This document shows, piece after piece, positions 51,869 through 60,611 of a stretch of DNA of 60,611 nucleotides (position 1 is its first letter; every line of letters begins with the position of its first letter). The stretch comes from Nitrospirota bacterium (GTDB lineage Bacteria > Nitrospirota > Nitrospiria > Nitrospirales > Nitrospiraceae): positions 1 to 60,611 of the forward strand of contig JAPLLG010000006.1 of NCBI GenBank assembly GCA_026387665.1, given 5' to 3'. The position numbers were made by a program, and so were the translations under genes. The notes beneath the pieces are model-generated. The model searched no databases. It saw only the letters and a program-made list of their open reading frames with translations, and had not been told where the DNA came from.

Positions 51869-53470
51869 TCAGTGGCCGCATTTGCGGCGAAGAGCCGCCC
51901 CCACAAACCCGCTAAACAACGGATGCGGACGGTGAGGCCGTGAATTGTATTCCGGATGGAACTGCGTCGCCAGGAACCAGGGATGATCTTTCAATTCAAC
52001 GATCTCGACCAGCCGGCCGTCCGGCGACAGCCCGCTCAACACGAGGCCCTTGGCGGTCAATTGCTCACGGTAGGCATTGTTGAATTCATACCGGTGCCGA
52101 TGGCGCTCGCGCACTTCGTTCACCCCGTACATCTTTTGAGCCAGAGTCCCCTCCCCAAGTTTGCAGAGATAGGAGCCGAGCCGCATCGTCCCGCCCTTGT
52201 CGCTAACGGACTGCTGATCCGACATCAAATGAATGACGGGATAGGGAGTGGCCTCATCGAATTCCGCGCTGTTGGCGCCGGCCAGGCCTGCCACGTTCCG
52301 CGCAAACTCGATCGTCGCGCACTGCATGCCCAGACAGAGGCCGAAAAATGGAATCTGATGTTCTCTGGCGTAGCGAATCGACGCGATTTTTCCTTCGATC
52401 CCGCGCGAACCGAACCCGCCAGGCACCAGAATGCCGTCAACCTCGCGCAGGATACGCTCGGTCCCCTGCCGTTCGATCTCTTCCGATTCGATCCACAGAA
52501 TATTGACCTTCGTTTCATGGTCGATGCCGCCATGCACGAGCGATTCCGCGAGGCTCTTGTAACATTCCTTCAAGCCCGCATACTTGCCGACCAGGGCGAC
52601 GGAGACTTCATGCTTGGGATGCTTGATCTTCTGGACCATTGCATCCCATTCGCGCAGGTTCGGCGGACCGGTCTCCAGATGGAGCAGGCGCACGATCAGA
52701 TCGTCCAGCCCTTCCTTCCGGAACACGATCGGCACTTCGTAAATCGAATCCACGTCCTTGGCCGTGATGACCGCGTCTTTTTCGACGTTGCAGAACATCG
52801 CGATCTTGTCCTTGAGTTCTGGCGGCAGATAGCGGTCGGTTCGGCAGAGGAGGATATGGGGCTGGATACCGATTTCCCGCAGCTTGTTAACGGAGTGCTG
52901 CGTCGGTTTGGTCTTCAGCTCGCCCGCTGCGCCGATATAGGGCACCAGCGTGAGGTGGACATAGAGCACGTTCTCGCGGCCCACATCGTAGGGCATCTGG
53001 CGAATCGCTTCGAGGAAGGGCAGGCTCTCGATATCACCGACGGTACCGCCGATCTCCACGATCGTGACGTCCATCCCCTTCGAGATGCGCATGATGCTCT
53101 GCTTGATCTCGTCGGTGACATGGGGCACCACCTGCACGGTCCCGCCCAGGTAGTCGCCGCGCCGCTCTTTGGTAATGACCGAATGATAAATCCGGCCGGT
53201 TGTGTAGTTGTTTTCTTTGGTGAGGGTCAGGGACGTGTACCGCTCATAGTGGCCGAGGTCCAGGTCCGTTTCCGCTCCGTCGTCCGTCACGTAGACTTCC
53301 CCATGCTGATAGGGATTCATCGTGCCGGGATCGACGTTGATGTAGGGGTCGAGCTTCAGGAAGGTGATCTTCAACCCGCGGCTCTCCAGCAAGTTGCCGA
53401 TCGAAGCTGACGCGAGCCCTTTCCCCAGGGAGGAGACGACGCCGCCGGTGACGAAAATGAATTTACTCAT
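51869..53470 (-). CDS. pyrG: CTP synthase
   Basis: From ATG 53470 the protein has 533 residues, the normal length. The synthetase domain opens with [15 protein letters not shown] and contains [19 protein letters not shown]. The glutaminase domain has the catalytic cysteine in [10 protein letters not shown] and the histidine/glutamate in ATQFHPEY. It makes CTP from UTP, ATP and glutamine, and CTP is then used by KdsB to activate KDO. The pyrG-kdsA order is common in bacteria. Confidence 0.97.
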   Translation of the reverse strand: MSKFIFVTGGVVSSLGKGLASASIGNLLESRGLKITFLKLDPYINVDPGTMNPYQHGEVYVTDDGAETDLDLGHYERYTSLTLTKENNYTTGRIYHSVITKERRGDYLGGTVQVVPHVTDEIKQSIMRISKGMDVTIVEIGGTVGDIESLPFLEAIRQMPYDVGRENVLYVHLTLVPYIGAAGELKTKPTQHSVNKLREIGIQPHILLCRTDRYLPPELKDKIAMFCNVEKDAVITAKDVDSIYEVPIVFRKEGLDDLIVRLLHLETGPPNLREWDAMVQKIKHPKHEVSVALVGKYAGLKECYKSLAESLVHGGIDHETKVNILWIESEEIERQGTERILREVDGILVPGGFGSRGIEGKIASIRYAREHQIPFFGLCLGMQCATIEFARNVAGLAGANSAEFDEATPYPVIHLMSDQQSVSDKGGTMRLGSYLCKLGEGTLAQKMYGVNEVRERHRHRYEFNNAYREQLTAKGLVLSGLSPDGRLVEIVELKDHPWFLATQFHPEYNSRPHRPHPLFSGFVGAALRRKCGH

Positions 53471-53523
53471 GGCTGCCCCCATCTTGTCCGATCGTATAAT
53501 TCCGACACCCCTGCCACCGGGGC

Positions 53524-54324
53524 CTACTTCCCGTGGGTGGCTCTGATCGCAGCCAACTCCCGTTTCACGGCCTCAAAGTGGCGGAGCTTCTCCGTCACCG
53601 GCTCGACATCCTCCGGCGTATCCACTCGCAAGGAGGCACGTTTGGTTTCCCAGACTCTGATCGCAATCCCATGCTCCAGCGCGCGCAACTGCTCCAGCTT
53701 TTCCGCCTCCTCCAACCGTCCGGAGGGCAGCGCCTCGATCTTCAACAAGATATCGCGCCGGTAAATGTACAGACCGAGATGCATGTAATGCAGCCCTGCG
53801 ACGGCCGCATGGCTGGCGTCGTCCCGCACCACCGGAATTGGTGCGCGCGAAAAATACAGAGCATTGCCAAGATGGTCTGTCACCACTTTCACCACCGAGG
53901 GATTATGGAGATCCTCTAGCGAGTCCATCGCACGCTTCAGCGTCCCCATCTCTGCGCCGCTCGTGAGGAACGGCTCAATGAGGTCCGCCAGCAACTCAGG
54001 CTGCAGCGGGATCTCATCGCCTTGGAGGTTCACGAAGAGGTCCCCGCGGACCTTGCGCGCAATCTCGGCGACCCGATCAGTGCCGGTCCGATAGGCTCCG
54101 CCGGTCATTACGGCCTGCCCGCCGAATCCTTCCACGGTCTCCTTGATGCGTTTATGATCGGTGGCCACCAACACATCCGAAACCAGGCGGCAGGCCACCG
54201 CTTGCTCATAGACGTGCTGGATCATGGGCTTCGGCCCGAGCATGGCGAGGGGCTTCCCGGGAAAACGCGTCGACCCGTACCGGGCCGGAATGACGACGGT
54301 CACGAAGGGCGTGGTCTTAGTCAT
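53524..54324 (-). CDS. kdsB: CMP-KDO synthetase (3-deoxy-manno-octulosonate cytidylyltransferase)
   Basis: From ATG 54324 the protein has 266 residues. It has the cytidylyltransferase start [18 protein letters not shown], the [11 protein letters not shown] block and [14 protein letters not shown], all typical of KdsB. It joins CMP to KDO before transfer to lipid A. The start overlaps the end of the heptose kinase gene by 8 bases. An in-frame start 32 codons upstream would lie inside that gene and is rejected. Confidence 0.95.
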   Translation of the reverse strand: MTKTTPFVTVVIPARYGSTRFPGKPLAMLGPKPMIQHVYEQAVACRLVSDVLVATDHKRIKETVEGFGGQAVMTGGAYRTGTDRVAEIARKVRGDLFVNLQGDEIPLQPELLADLIEPFLTSGAEMGTLKRAMDSLEDLHNPSVVKVVTDHLGNALYFSRAPIPVVRDDASHAAVAGLHYMHLGLYIYRRDILLKIEALPSGRLEEAEKLEQLRALEHGIAIRVWETKRASLRVDTPEDVEPVTEKLRHFEAVKRELAAIRATHGK

Positions 54325-55384
54325 GGCCCAAAGCCTCCGAAAGCTGCTGTGCCGACAGGGTCGCGGTGCCCACCATGCCGACCACAACACCAGCCGCGTA
54401 ATTCGCCAGTACCGCCGCATCTCGCATCGAGGCGCCGGTCGACAGCGCCAGCGCCAAGGTCCCGATCACCGTATCGCCCGCGCCGGTGACGTCGTAGACC
54501 TGACGGGCCTGTGTCGGAATATGCCAGGAGACCCCGTCTCCCTCATACAGACTCATCCCTTTTTCGCCACGCGTAATAAGCACCGCCTGGCAGCCCAACC
54601 GTTGGCGGATGATCGCACCGGCATCATTGTTGGCCTGATCGTCGTCGCCATGCACCCCGGCGGCTTGCGTCGCCTCCAGATGGTTCGGCGTGATGACCGT
54701 CGCCCCTTTGTAGTAGCTGAAATGCTCGACTTTCGGATCGACGACAAGGGGGATGCCGCGCAACGAGGCGAGGCGCGTCAGGTCCGCCATCAAACTGGCG
54801 CTCACGACTCCCTTGGCATAGTCCGATACCACGAGACAGGACAATTCTCTTAGCCGTGATTCGACGTAGCGGAGGATCTTCCGTTGCATCGCAGGCTTGA
54901 GCTCTCCACGGCGCTCCACGTCGTACCGCACGATCTGCTGATTATGGGCGATCACACGGGACTTCCTGGTGGTCGGGCGGTCCGGATCGATCACGACCCC
55001 GCCACGCCCTGAACGGCTCGTACTCAATTCTTTCAGGAGCATCCGGCCCGACTCGTCCGACCCGATGACGCCGCAGAGGTCGGCTTTTCCTCCCAGGGCC
55101 AGCACATTATTGAAGACGTTGGCGGCGCCGCCGAGCCTGAAGGATTCAGAGTCGACATGGACCACCGGCACCGGGGCTTCCGGCGAGATACGACTCACAC
55201 GGCCCCAGATATAATGATCGAGAATGAGGTCGCCGATGACCAGCACGGAAGCTTGCGGAAACCGCGCGATATATTGCCGGAGGACTTTCGGCGACGCAGG
55301 CCCCCCGCGTCCCGGTCCGCCTGAGCCTGCCGCAGCCTGCCTCGTCGTTTTATTTACTGAATGGCTTTGCCGAATCGATCCCAT
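54317..55384 (-). CDS. rfaE1: D-glycero-beta-D-manno-heptose-7-phosphate kinase (HldE/RfaE domain I)
   Basis: The protein is a PfkB-family kinase matching the first domain of HldE. It has VLVIGDLILDHYIWGRVSRISPEAPVPV in short form near residue 40, LGGAANVFNNV, and the anion-hole/catalytic motif DVTGAGDTVIGTL. It lacks the cytidylyl/nucleotidyl domain II, so a separate HldC-type gene is expected elsewhere. From ATG 55384 it has about 355 residues and overlaps lepB by 31 bases. A longer start at 55477 is unlikely. It belongs to the LPS block with kdsB. Confidence 0.9.
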   Translation of the reverse strand: MGSIRQSHSVNKTTRQAAAGSGGPGRGGPASPKVLRQYIARFPQASVLVIGDLILDHYIWGRVSRISPEAPVPVVHVDSESFRLGGAANVFNNVLALGGKADLCGVIGSDESGRMLLKELSTSRSGRGGVVIDPDRPTTRKSRVIAHNQQIVRYDVERRGELKPAMQRKILRYVESRLRELSCLVVSDYAKGVVSASLMADLTRLASLRGIPLVVDPKVEHFSYYKGATVITPNHLEATQAAGVHGDDDQANNDAGAIIRQRLGCQAVLITRGEKGMSLYEGDGVSWHIPTQARQVYDVTGAGDTVIGTLALALSTGASMRDAAVLANYAAGVVVGMVGTATLSAQQLSEALGHD

Positions 55385-56130
55385 CTGACCCACTCCGTCC
55401 ATTGTCCCTGCCCGCTCCACGACCAGTAGATGCGGAACGCCTTCCCGCGGATCTTCTCCTCGCGCACATATCCCCAAAACCGGCTGTCCAGACTTTGATC
55501 GCGATTGTCGCCCATCACGAAATAGGCGCCCTCCGGCACGGTCACCGGCCCGAAATTGTCGCGCGGATTGATCGCGCCGTCAATGATCCCCGGATCGATC
55601 CGTTGCGTGAAGAGTTTATCGTCGAGCACCGCCCCGTTCACCAGGATGGCTTTGTTGAGCACCTGCACGGTATCGCCAGGCCCCCCCACGATCCGTTTGA
55701 TGAAATCCTTTTCCTCATCTTCGGGGAACCGGAACACGATGACGTCGCCCCGTTGCGGCTTGCCGAACTCGATAAGCGCCTGCGAGGCGTAGCAATTGAC
55801 GGGAGGCAAGGCCACTTGGAACTTGCACTGGCTGGGCCATTGAATGCCGTAAGACAGCTTGCTGACCAAAATATGATCCCCGATCAACAAGGTGGGGATC
55901 ATCGAGCCGGAAGGAATCTTAAAGGCCTGCACGATGAACACCCGGATCGCAAAGGCCAGGAGCATCGCCACGACAATGGCTTCCGCATATTCACGAAAGA
56001 TCGATTTCCTGCCAGGCTGCGAGGTCGACGGCTCATCGAGGACGACCGTCGCCCCCGCGGCATCCGTGCACCCCTCGCGGGTCGCAGACGCAAGACCGTC
56101 CGACGGGGGAAGATTTGTGTCCCCGCTCAC
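55354..56130 (-). CDS. lepB: Signal peptidase I
   Basis: The 258-residue protein has one N-terminal membrane helix ([20 protein letters not shown]), the catalytic serine in [16 protein letters not shown], the catalytic lysine in [15 protein letters not shown], and the [14 protein letters not shown] box. It removes signal peptides of exported proteins. The first 40 residues form a polar cytoplasmic extension. Its start overlaps the lepA stop by four bases, the usual lepA-lepB order. Confidence 0.95.
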   Translation of the reverse strand: MSGDTNLPPSDGLASATREGCTDAAGATVVLDEPSTSQPGRKSIFREYAEAIVVAMLLAFAIRVFIVQAFKIPSGSMIPTLLIGDHILVSKLSYGIQWPSQCKFQVALPPVNCYASQALIEFGKPQRGDVIVFRFPEDEEKDFIKRIVGGPGDTVQVLNKAILVNGAVLDDKLFTQRIDPGIIDGAINPRDNFGPVTVPEGAYFVMGDNRDQSLDSRFWGYVREEKIRGKAFRIYWSWSGQGQWTEWVRWDRFGKAIQ

Positions 56131-57926
56131 TCGTCACCAACTTTCAAGATGGCAAGGAAAGCCTCTTGCGGCACTTCCACGTTCCCCACGGATTTCATGC
56201 GCTTCTTGCCTTCCTTCTGTTTATCGAGGAGCTTGCGCTTTCGCGAAATATCGCCGCCATAGCATTTCGCCAAGACGTTCTTCTTCATGGCGCCGATCGT
56301 CTCGCGCGCGATGACCTTGCTCCCGATCGCCGCCTGAATGGCGATCTCGTACATCTGCCGGGGAATGAGTTCCTTCATTTTCTCGGCCAGCTGACGTCCG
56401 CGCTGAATGGACCGATCTTTATGGGTAATGAAGGACAAGGCGTCGACCGATTCGCCATTCAAGAGGATGTCGAGCCGCACGAGATCGGACGGGCGATAGC
56501 CGAGCAATTCATAGTCCAGCGAGGCATAGCCCTGCGTGCGCGACTTAAGCTTGTCGTAAAAATCGAGAATGACTTCGTTGAGCGGCATTTCGTAACTGAT
56601 CGTCACCCGCGTCGGGTCGAGGAATTGAATGCCCCGCTGAATGCCACGGCGCTCCTGACAGAGCTGGATGATGGCCCCCATGTACCGTTCCGGCGTAATG
56701 ACCGAGGCCAGAATGAACGGCTCCTCGAACGATTCGATGCTGCTGGGGGGCGGGAGCTGCGAGGGATTATTGACCTCCATCACCTCGCCATTGGTCAGCA
56801 ACACGCGATAGACGACGGTCGGCGCGGTGGTGAGCAATGTCAGGTTGTATTCGCGTTCGAGGCGCTCCTGGATGATTTCCATGTGGAGGAGACCCAGGAA
56901 GCCGCAACGGAACCCGAACCCCAAAGCCAGCGACGTTTCCGGCTCATAGACGAACGAGGAGTCGTTCAACCGCAGCTTGACCAGCGCATCCCGCAAATCT
57001 TCGTACCGGGCCGTGTCGGTGGGATAGAGCCCGCAGAACACCAGCGGCTTCACTTCTTTATAGCCGGGGAACGGCGTACTCGTGGGCGTCACCGCATCCG
57101 TGAGGGTATCGCCGATCTTCACGTCCGCGACTTCCCGCATATTGGCGCAGAGATAGCCCGCTTCGCCGGTCAAGAGCTCGGTCTTCTTCGTTCGCTTCGG
57201 GCTGAATTGTCCGACTTCCATCACTTCGAACACCCGCTCGTTCGACATGACTTTGATCTTCATGCCGGGCCGCACGGAGCCATCGACGATCCGGGCCAAC
57301 ACGATCACGCCCTGATAATTGTCGAACCAGGAATCGAAGATGAGCGCCTTCAGCGGCGCAGTAGGATCTCCGGAAGGCGGCGGAATCCGCTCGATGACGG
57401 CCTCCAGCACCTCCGGCACGCCCTTGCCCTCTTTTGCGCTGATCAAGAGGGCATCGGTCGCATCCAGCATCAGCACGTCGGAAATCGATTGTTTGGTGCC
57501 CTCGACGTCGGCGCTGGCCAGATCGATCTTATTGATAACCGGAATGATCGTAAGATTGTTCGCCATGGCCAAATTCACATTGGCAATAGTTTGCGCCTGC
57601 ACACCCTGTGTAGCATCGACGAGCAAGAGCGCTCCTTCGCATGCAGCAAGACTGCGTGAGACCTCATAGGTGAAGTCCACGTGACCAGGCGTATCGATCA
57701 AATGCAAGGAGTAGGTCTTCCCGTCTTTGGCCCGATACTTGATCGCGACCGCATGAGCCTTGATCGTGATGCCCCGTTCCCGTTCCAGGTCCATCGCATC
57801 AAGGATCTGCTCCTTGGCCTCTCGGGCAGTCACCGCGCCAGTTGCGTCGAGGATCCGGTCAGCGAGGGTAGATTTGCCGTGATCGATATGGGCGATAATC
57901 GAAAAATTGCGTATAAGGCTTTGCAA
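56127..57926 (-). CDS. lepA: Elongation factor 4 (LepA)
   Basis: The 599-residue GTPase has G-box motifs [29 protein letters not shown] and [10 protein letters not shown], and the LepA C-terminal domain with [21 protein letters not shown]4 acts on stalled or mistranslocated ribosomes. Length and domain order are normal. The next gene, lepB, overlaps it by four bases. The gene is divergent from bioA, with 213 bases between that contain a heptamer-repeat hairpin. Confidence 0.97.
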   Translation of the reverse strand: MQSLIRNFSIIAHIDHGKSTLADRILDATGAVTAREAKEQILDAMDLERERGITIKAHAVAIKYRAKDGKTYSLHLIDTPGHVDFTYEVSRSLAACEGALLLVDATQGVQAQTIANVNLAMANNLTIIPVINKIDLASADVEGTKQSISDVLMLDATDALLISAKEGKGVPEVLEAVIERIPPPSGDPTAPLKALIFDSWFDNYQGVIVLARIVDGSVRPGMKIKVMSNERVFEVMEVGQFSPKRTKKTELLTGEAGYLCANMREVADVKIGDTLTDAVTPTSTPFPGYKEVKPLVFCGLYPTDTARYEDLRDALVKLRLNDSSFVYEPETSLALGFGFRCGFLGLLHMEIIQERLEREYNLTLLTTAPTVVYRVLLTNGEVMEVNNPSQLPPPSSIESFEEPFILASVITPERYMGAIIQLCQERRGIQRGIQFLDPTRVTISYEMPLNEVILDFYDKLKSRTQGYASLDYELLGYRPSDLVRLDILLNGESVDALSFITHKDRSIQRGRQLAEKMKELIPRQMYEIAIQAAIGSKVIARETIGAMKKNVLAKCYGGDISRKRKLLDKQKEGKKRMKSVGNVEVPQEAFLAILKVGDE

Positions 57927-58038
57927 ATGCTAACTCTTTTCCCAATAAAATCGGTTCATTATAGTTACTGCCCCCCAGGTTGTCAAAGCAATCGCCCCCT
58001 CGTATAATCCGCGCGGCTCCGCGCAACAACATCTAATA

Positions 58039-58122
58039 AGAGCCTATGGCTGATAGCGTATAGCAAATAGTAGGAGCCTGGGTTTTCCGATCTCTCGCTA
58101 TACGCCATACGCTATTAGCTCT
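58039..58122. repeat. Heptamer-repeat hairpin (GCTATA type) between lepA and bioA
   Basis: Left arm units GCCTATG, GCTGATA, GCGTATA, GCAAATA (58042-58069) face CGCTATA, CGCCATA, CGCTATT (58096-58116). Unlike the other hairpins it lies between divergent genes, immediately upstream of bioA. Confidence 0.65.
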
Positions 58123-58139
58123 TCTGCAATTCCTCCACC

Positions 58140-59528
58140 GTGGCACAAAAACCTTCGACGCGACAACTGATTGAGTGGGACCACCAGCACCTCTGGCATC
58201 CCTTTACCCAAATGCAGGAATGGGAGCAGGAGCAACCGCTCATTATCGAGCGCGGGAAGGGGTCCTACCTGATCGATACGGAAGGGAAGAAGTACCTCGA
58301 CGGGACCTCCTCCATCTGGGTGAACCTGCATGGGCACCGCCATCCAACGCTCGACCGGGCCATCAAAAGCCAACTCGACAAGATCGCGCATTCCAGCTTC
58401 CTCGGCCTCTCCAATCCACCGGCCATTCAACTCGCGCGCGAACTCATTCGCATCATGCCCAAGGGCCTGAAGCGGGTGTTTTATTCCGACAACGGATCGA
58501 CGGCGGTGGAAGTCGCACTCAAAATGGCGGTCCAATATTGGCAGCAACGGCATCCGGAGGCAGGCCCCAAGAATACCTTTCTCCATCTGAAGCTGGCCTA
58601 TCACGGCGATACCATCGGCGCAGTCAGCGTGGGCAATATCGAACTCTTCCATGAACGGTTCAAATCGCTCCTCTTCCCCACCCTGGAAGCAGATCCTCCC
58701 TATTGCTACCGCTGCCCGCTCAACCAGACCTATCCGTCGTGCCAGATGGCCTGCCTCGATCCGATCGAACAGATCCTCAAGAAGCGGCACCGGGACCTGG
58801 CTGGCTTCATCATTGAGCCGCTAGTGCAGGCAGCAGCCGGCATGATCACAGCCCCGCCCGGCTATCTGAAACGAATCCGTGAGCTCTGCACGAAATACCA
58901 GGTGCTCTTGATTGCCGATGAAGTGGCCACAGGCTTCGGCCGCACTGGGAAAATGTTCGCCTGCCAACATGAGGGAGTCACGCCGGACTTAATGGCAATC
59001 AGCAAAGGCCTAACCGGCGGCTACATGCCCCTGGCCGCGACCGTGACCACCGAGGAGATCTACAAGGGGTTTCTCGGCAAGTACGAAGAGTTCAAAACCT
59101 TCTTTCATGGCCACAGTTACACAGGCAATCCACTCGGCTGTGCCGTGGCCCTGGCCAATCTTGAGGTGTTCAAAAAAGAAAAGACGCTCGCGAAGCTGCA
59201 ACCCAAGATTAAGACGATGGCGCGACTGCTTCAGCCGTTCCGGCAGCTGCCCCATGTGGGGGATATCAGGCAGAAGGGCTTGATGGCTGCCATCGAGTTG
59301 GTGGAGGAGAAGAAAACAAAGAAGCCATACCCGCTCGAAGCCAGGATGGGGCATAAAGTCACGATGGAAGCCCGCAAACGAGGCCTCCTGCTCCGCCCGA
59401 TCGGCAACGTCCTCATCCTCATGCCGCCACTCAGCACGTCACTTCCCGAACTCACCAGCATGGCCGCAATCCTGCAAGCGTCCATCGAAACAACAACGCT
59501 AGCTCTGGCATCCGGCCCACGCCCGTAG
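58140..59528 (+). CDS. bioA: Adenosylmethionine-8-amino-7-oxononanoate aminotransferase
   Basis: The 462-residue class III aminotransferase has the BioA features HLWHPFTQM near the start, DGTSSIWVNLHGH, DNGSTAVEVALKM and the PLP lysine in MAISKGLTGGYMPLA. It makes 7,8-diaminopelargonate in biotin synthesis. The C-terminal part is slightly longer than usual. The GTG start at 58140 has only a weak CCTCC-like region upstream, so the exact start is uncertain. No other bio gene is in the window. A family-2 palindrome follows its stop. Confidence 0.92.
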   Translation: MAQKPSTRQLIEWDHQHLWHPFTQMQEWEQEQPLIIERGKGSYLIDTEGKKYLDGTSSIWVNLHGHRHPTLDRAIKSQLDKIAHSSFLGLSNPPAIQLARELIRIMPKGLKRVFYSDNGSTAVEVALKMAVQYWQQRHPEAGPKNTFLHLKLAYHGDTIGAVSVGNIELFHERFKSLLFPTLEADPPYCYRCPLNQTYPSCQMACLDPIEQILKKRHRDLAGFIIEPLVQAAAGMITAPPGYLKRIRELCTKYQVLLIADEVATGFGRTGKMFACQHEGVTPDLMAISKGLTGGYMPLAATVTTEEIYKGFLGKYEEFKTFFHGHSYTGNPLGCAVALANLEVFKKEKTLAKLQPKIKTMARLLQPFRQLPHVGDIRQKGLMAAIELVEEKKTKKPYPLEARMGHKVTMEARKRGLLLRPIGNVLILMPPLSTSLPELTSMAAILQASIETTTLALASGPRP

Positions 59529-59534
59529 AAGAGA

Positions 59535-59633
59535 AGGGATGGAGGCTGATGATCTTCTGTGCTCGCGCAACGCGCGGTCGCGGACTCCCCTCGTTGGACG
59601 CGCGCAGTGGAAGATCAATCAGCCCCCATCCCT
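59535..59633. repeat. Palindromic element, family 2, copy 2 (after bioA)
   Basis: AGGGATGG, GGCTGAT and GATCTTC in the left arm pair with GAAGATC, ATCAGCC and CCATCCCT in the right arm, almost without mismatch. The loop shares TGCTCGCG, AACGCGC, CTCGTT and GACGCGCGCA with copy 1 at 32113. It begins 6 bases after the bioA stop. Confidence 0.75.
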
Positions 59634-59730
59634 GAAAAGATAACGAGCGAGCTTGATTGACAGATAGTCCTGCGCCCCGTAGTCTTGGATTGGTTCTCAA
59701 CTAAAATCCCCCCCAACGAACCGGTCATAT

Positions 59731-60285
59731 ATGGTCGAAGAAGTAAAAGAAGCCATAGAGCTAACCTCTTGGATCAGGGATCGCTGGCAGAATCCGACAA
59801 CACTGGCACTAGTCCTCTTGGCAACCTTAATCTTGGGGCTCTCACTTAGCTTCCAATATGACTTGGCTGGAATCACTGAAAAGATAACCTGGCAAGAAGG
59901 CCTTACAGTTCTTGCGACAATGTCCCTGGTCGCTGCTGGCTGGTTTGCATCCACACGGCTTCCTGAAACACCCGCAGATAGGATTGGCATTCTAATCGCA
60001 ATTGATTGCGAAACTAAGAAAGAGAGGCAACGACTCAAAGCAGACTTTGTCAAAGCGCTACGCGATGAAATGATGCGGGGAAACCATCAACAATATGTTG
60101 TGCACGAGCTGTCTGAGTATCGTTCGCGAATGATTGGCTCTCACGAGGATGCCATGCCTCTTCTGAGGCGAACTGGCTCTAATTTGATGGTGTACGGACG
60201 CTGCAAAGTGCGCACCCACCAAAATCATCCAACGTATGTTCTTGAATTAAGCGCCAGCGTCAGACATGAACTAGCCCGGGTTTGA
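59731..60285 (+). CDS. AT-rich hypothetical membrane protein, probably cut at its 3' end by an IS element
   Basis: The 184-residue frame has two membrane helices (TTLALVLLATLILGLSLSF and LTVLATMSLVAAGWFA). A soluble region beginning DRIGILIAIDCETKKERQRL follows, with a predicted alpha/beta pattern including LLRRTGSNLMVYGRC. Base composition is more AT-rich than the neighbours. Its stop codon TGA is the first triplet of what looks like the terminal repeat of an IS3-family element, so the original C-terminus is probably lost. No family is recognised. The soluble part may have continued into a sensor or effector domain. Confidence 0.55.
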   Translation: MVEEVKEAIELTSWIRDRWQNPTTLALVLLATLILGLSLSFQYDLAGITEKITWQEGLTVLATMSLVAAGWFASTRLPETPADRIGILIAIDCETKKERQRLKADFVKALRDEMMRGNHQQYVVHELSEYRSRMIGSHEDAMPLLRRTGSNLMVYGRCKVRTHQNHPTYVLELSASVRHELARV

Positions 60286-60611
60286 CGGACACCTCAAAAG
60301 GGGGCACGATACGCCCCCACGGAGGTGTGATATGGCAGAACGACGACGATTCACGCCCGAGTTTAAACGACAGGCAGTCCAACTGCTCAACGCCGGCCAA
60401 CGCCCGGCCGCCGAGATCGCCCGCGAACTCGGCATTCCCCGCAATCGGCTCTACAAATGGCAGAAAGACATCGCCGCCCATGGTGGGGCCTTCCCAGGGT
60501 CCGGTCGACAAGCGGAACCGGCCGCAGAGCTGACCCGCCTCAAGCAAGAATTGGCGCGGGTCACGGAGGAGCGCGACATTTTAAAAAAAGCCGCCAGGTA
60601 CTTTGCGCGCG
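60283..60611 (+). mobile_element. Left end of an IS3-family insertion sequence, partial
   Basis: The probable terminal repeat starts TGACGGACACCTC at 60283. A GGGGGC/GCCCCC hairpin follows, then a GGAGGTG ribosome site and the first transposase frame. The right end and any target duplication are outside the window, so the exact boundary is inferred. Confidence 0.7.
60332..60611 (+). CDS. IS3-family transposase OrfA, partial
   Basis: The frame starts at ATG 60332 behind GGAGGTG and runs off the right edge after 93 codons. It has the OrfA helix-turn-helix (FTPEFKRQAVQLL, AAEIARELGIPRNRLYKW) and the beginning of the leucine-zipper region (LTRLKQELARVTEERDILKK). In IS3 elements OrfA joins OrfB by frameshifting to form the active transposase. 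OrfB should follow outside the window. Confidence 0.9.
   Translation, partial: MAERRRFTPEFKRQAVQLLNAGQRPAAEIARELGIPRNRLYKWQKDIAAHGGAFPGSGRQAEPAAELTRLKQELARVTEERDILKKAARYFAR

Noticed and set aside
51956-53410. Long + strand open frame (484 codons)
   Set aside because: It is antisense to pyrG, which is unquestionable. GC-rich codon use produces such shadows.
56115-57659. + strand open frame (514 codons)
   Set aside because: Antisense to lepA.

Overview
The window looks like chromosomal DNA of a Gram-negative (diderm) bacterium of roughly 60% GC, most plausibly a Nitrospira-type member of the Nitrospirota. That assignment is inferred from gene content: LPS heptose/KDO genes, sigma-54 regulators, a hydrogenase-related membrane complex, an E-type-like SdhB plus HdrB-like protein, and SulP transport. 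No rRNA, tRNA or CRISPR array was seen.

Left part (1-16 kb, + strand). The end of a surface protein and a SatP/YaaH-type transporter are followed by a six-gene membrane complex related to hydrogenase 4/complex I (hyfB, C, E, F, G, I). Its large subunit has lost all four NiFe-binding cysteines, as in energy-converting hydrogenase-related (Ehr) complexes. Next come a 57-residue membrane microprotein overlapping a SulP anion transporter, and a two-component locus with one CHASE3-PAS histidine kinase and two NtrC-like regulators. One regulator is degenerate: it has GAFEGA in place of GAFTGA and no DNA-binding domain.

Middle (16-33 kb, mostly - strand). This part holds a cupin, an HdrB-like CCG protein, a coiled-coil stress-type protein, a TPR/2OG-oxygenase, a REC-PAS-GGDEF-EAL protein, and an apparent sdhB-archease-rtcB-pilZ operon. 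An M24 peptidase, a large AsmA-like protein, an MFS transporter and a cyclophilin follow. An AT-rich gene with a PD-(D/E)XK-like nuclease domain carries its own promoter and palindromic operator candidate.

33.4-42 kb (- strand). A compact cluster contains a MutL/GlmL-type ASKHA ATPase with no cobalamin mutase nearby, a small partner, a barrel-sandwich/KOW protein, four uncharacterised membrane proteins and a Memo-family protein. It looks like an undescribed membrane-associated system.

42-60.6 kb. First come a Tim44-like protein, two tiny Lys-rich ORFs with strong hairpins, a SYLF-domain pseudogene, a small lipoprotein, an MscS channel, a flavin reductase and a DAACS symporter. Then come phospholipid genes (plsY, pgsA) and a KDO/heptose envelope block with pyrG, lepB and lepA. 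Finally there are bioA, an AT-rich gene cut at its 3' end, and the left end of an IS3-family element.

Across the window, several classes of hairpin-forming intergenic repeat are found, mostly within a few bases of stop codons: five copies of a ~122-bp palindrome with compensatory stem changes, two copies of a ~95-bp palindrome, and hairpins built from 7-nt or 9-nt tandem units. They are the most striking structure that genes do not explain.
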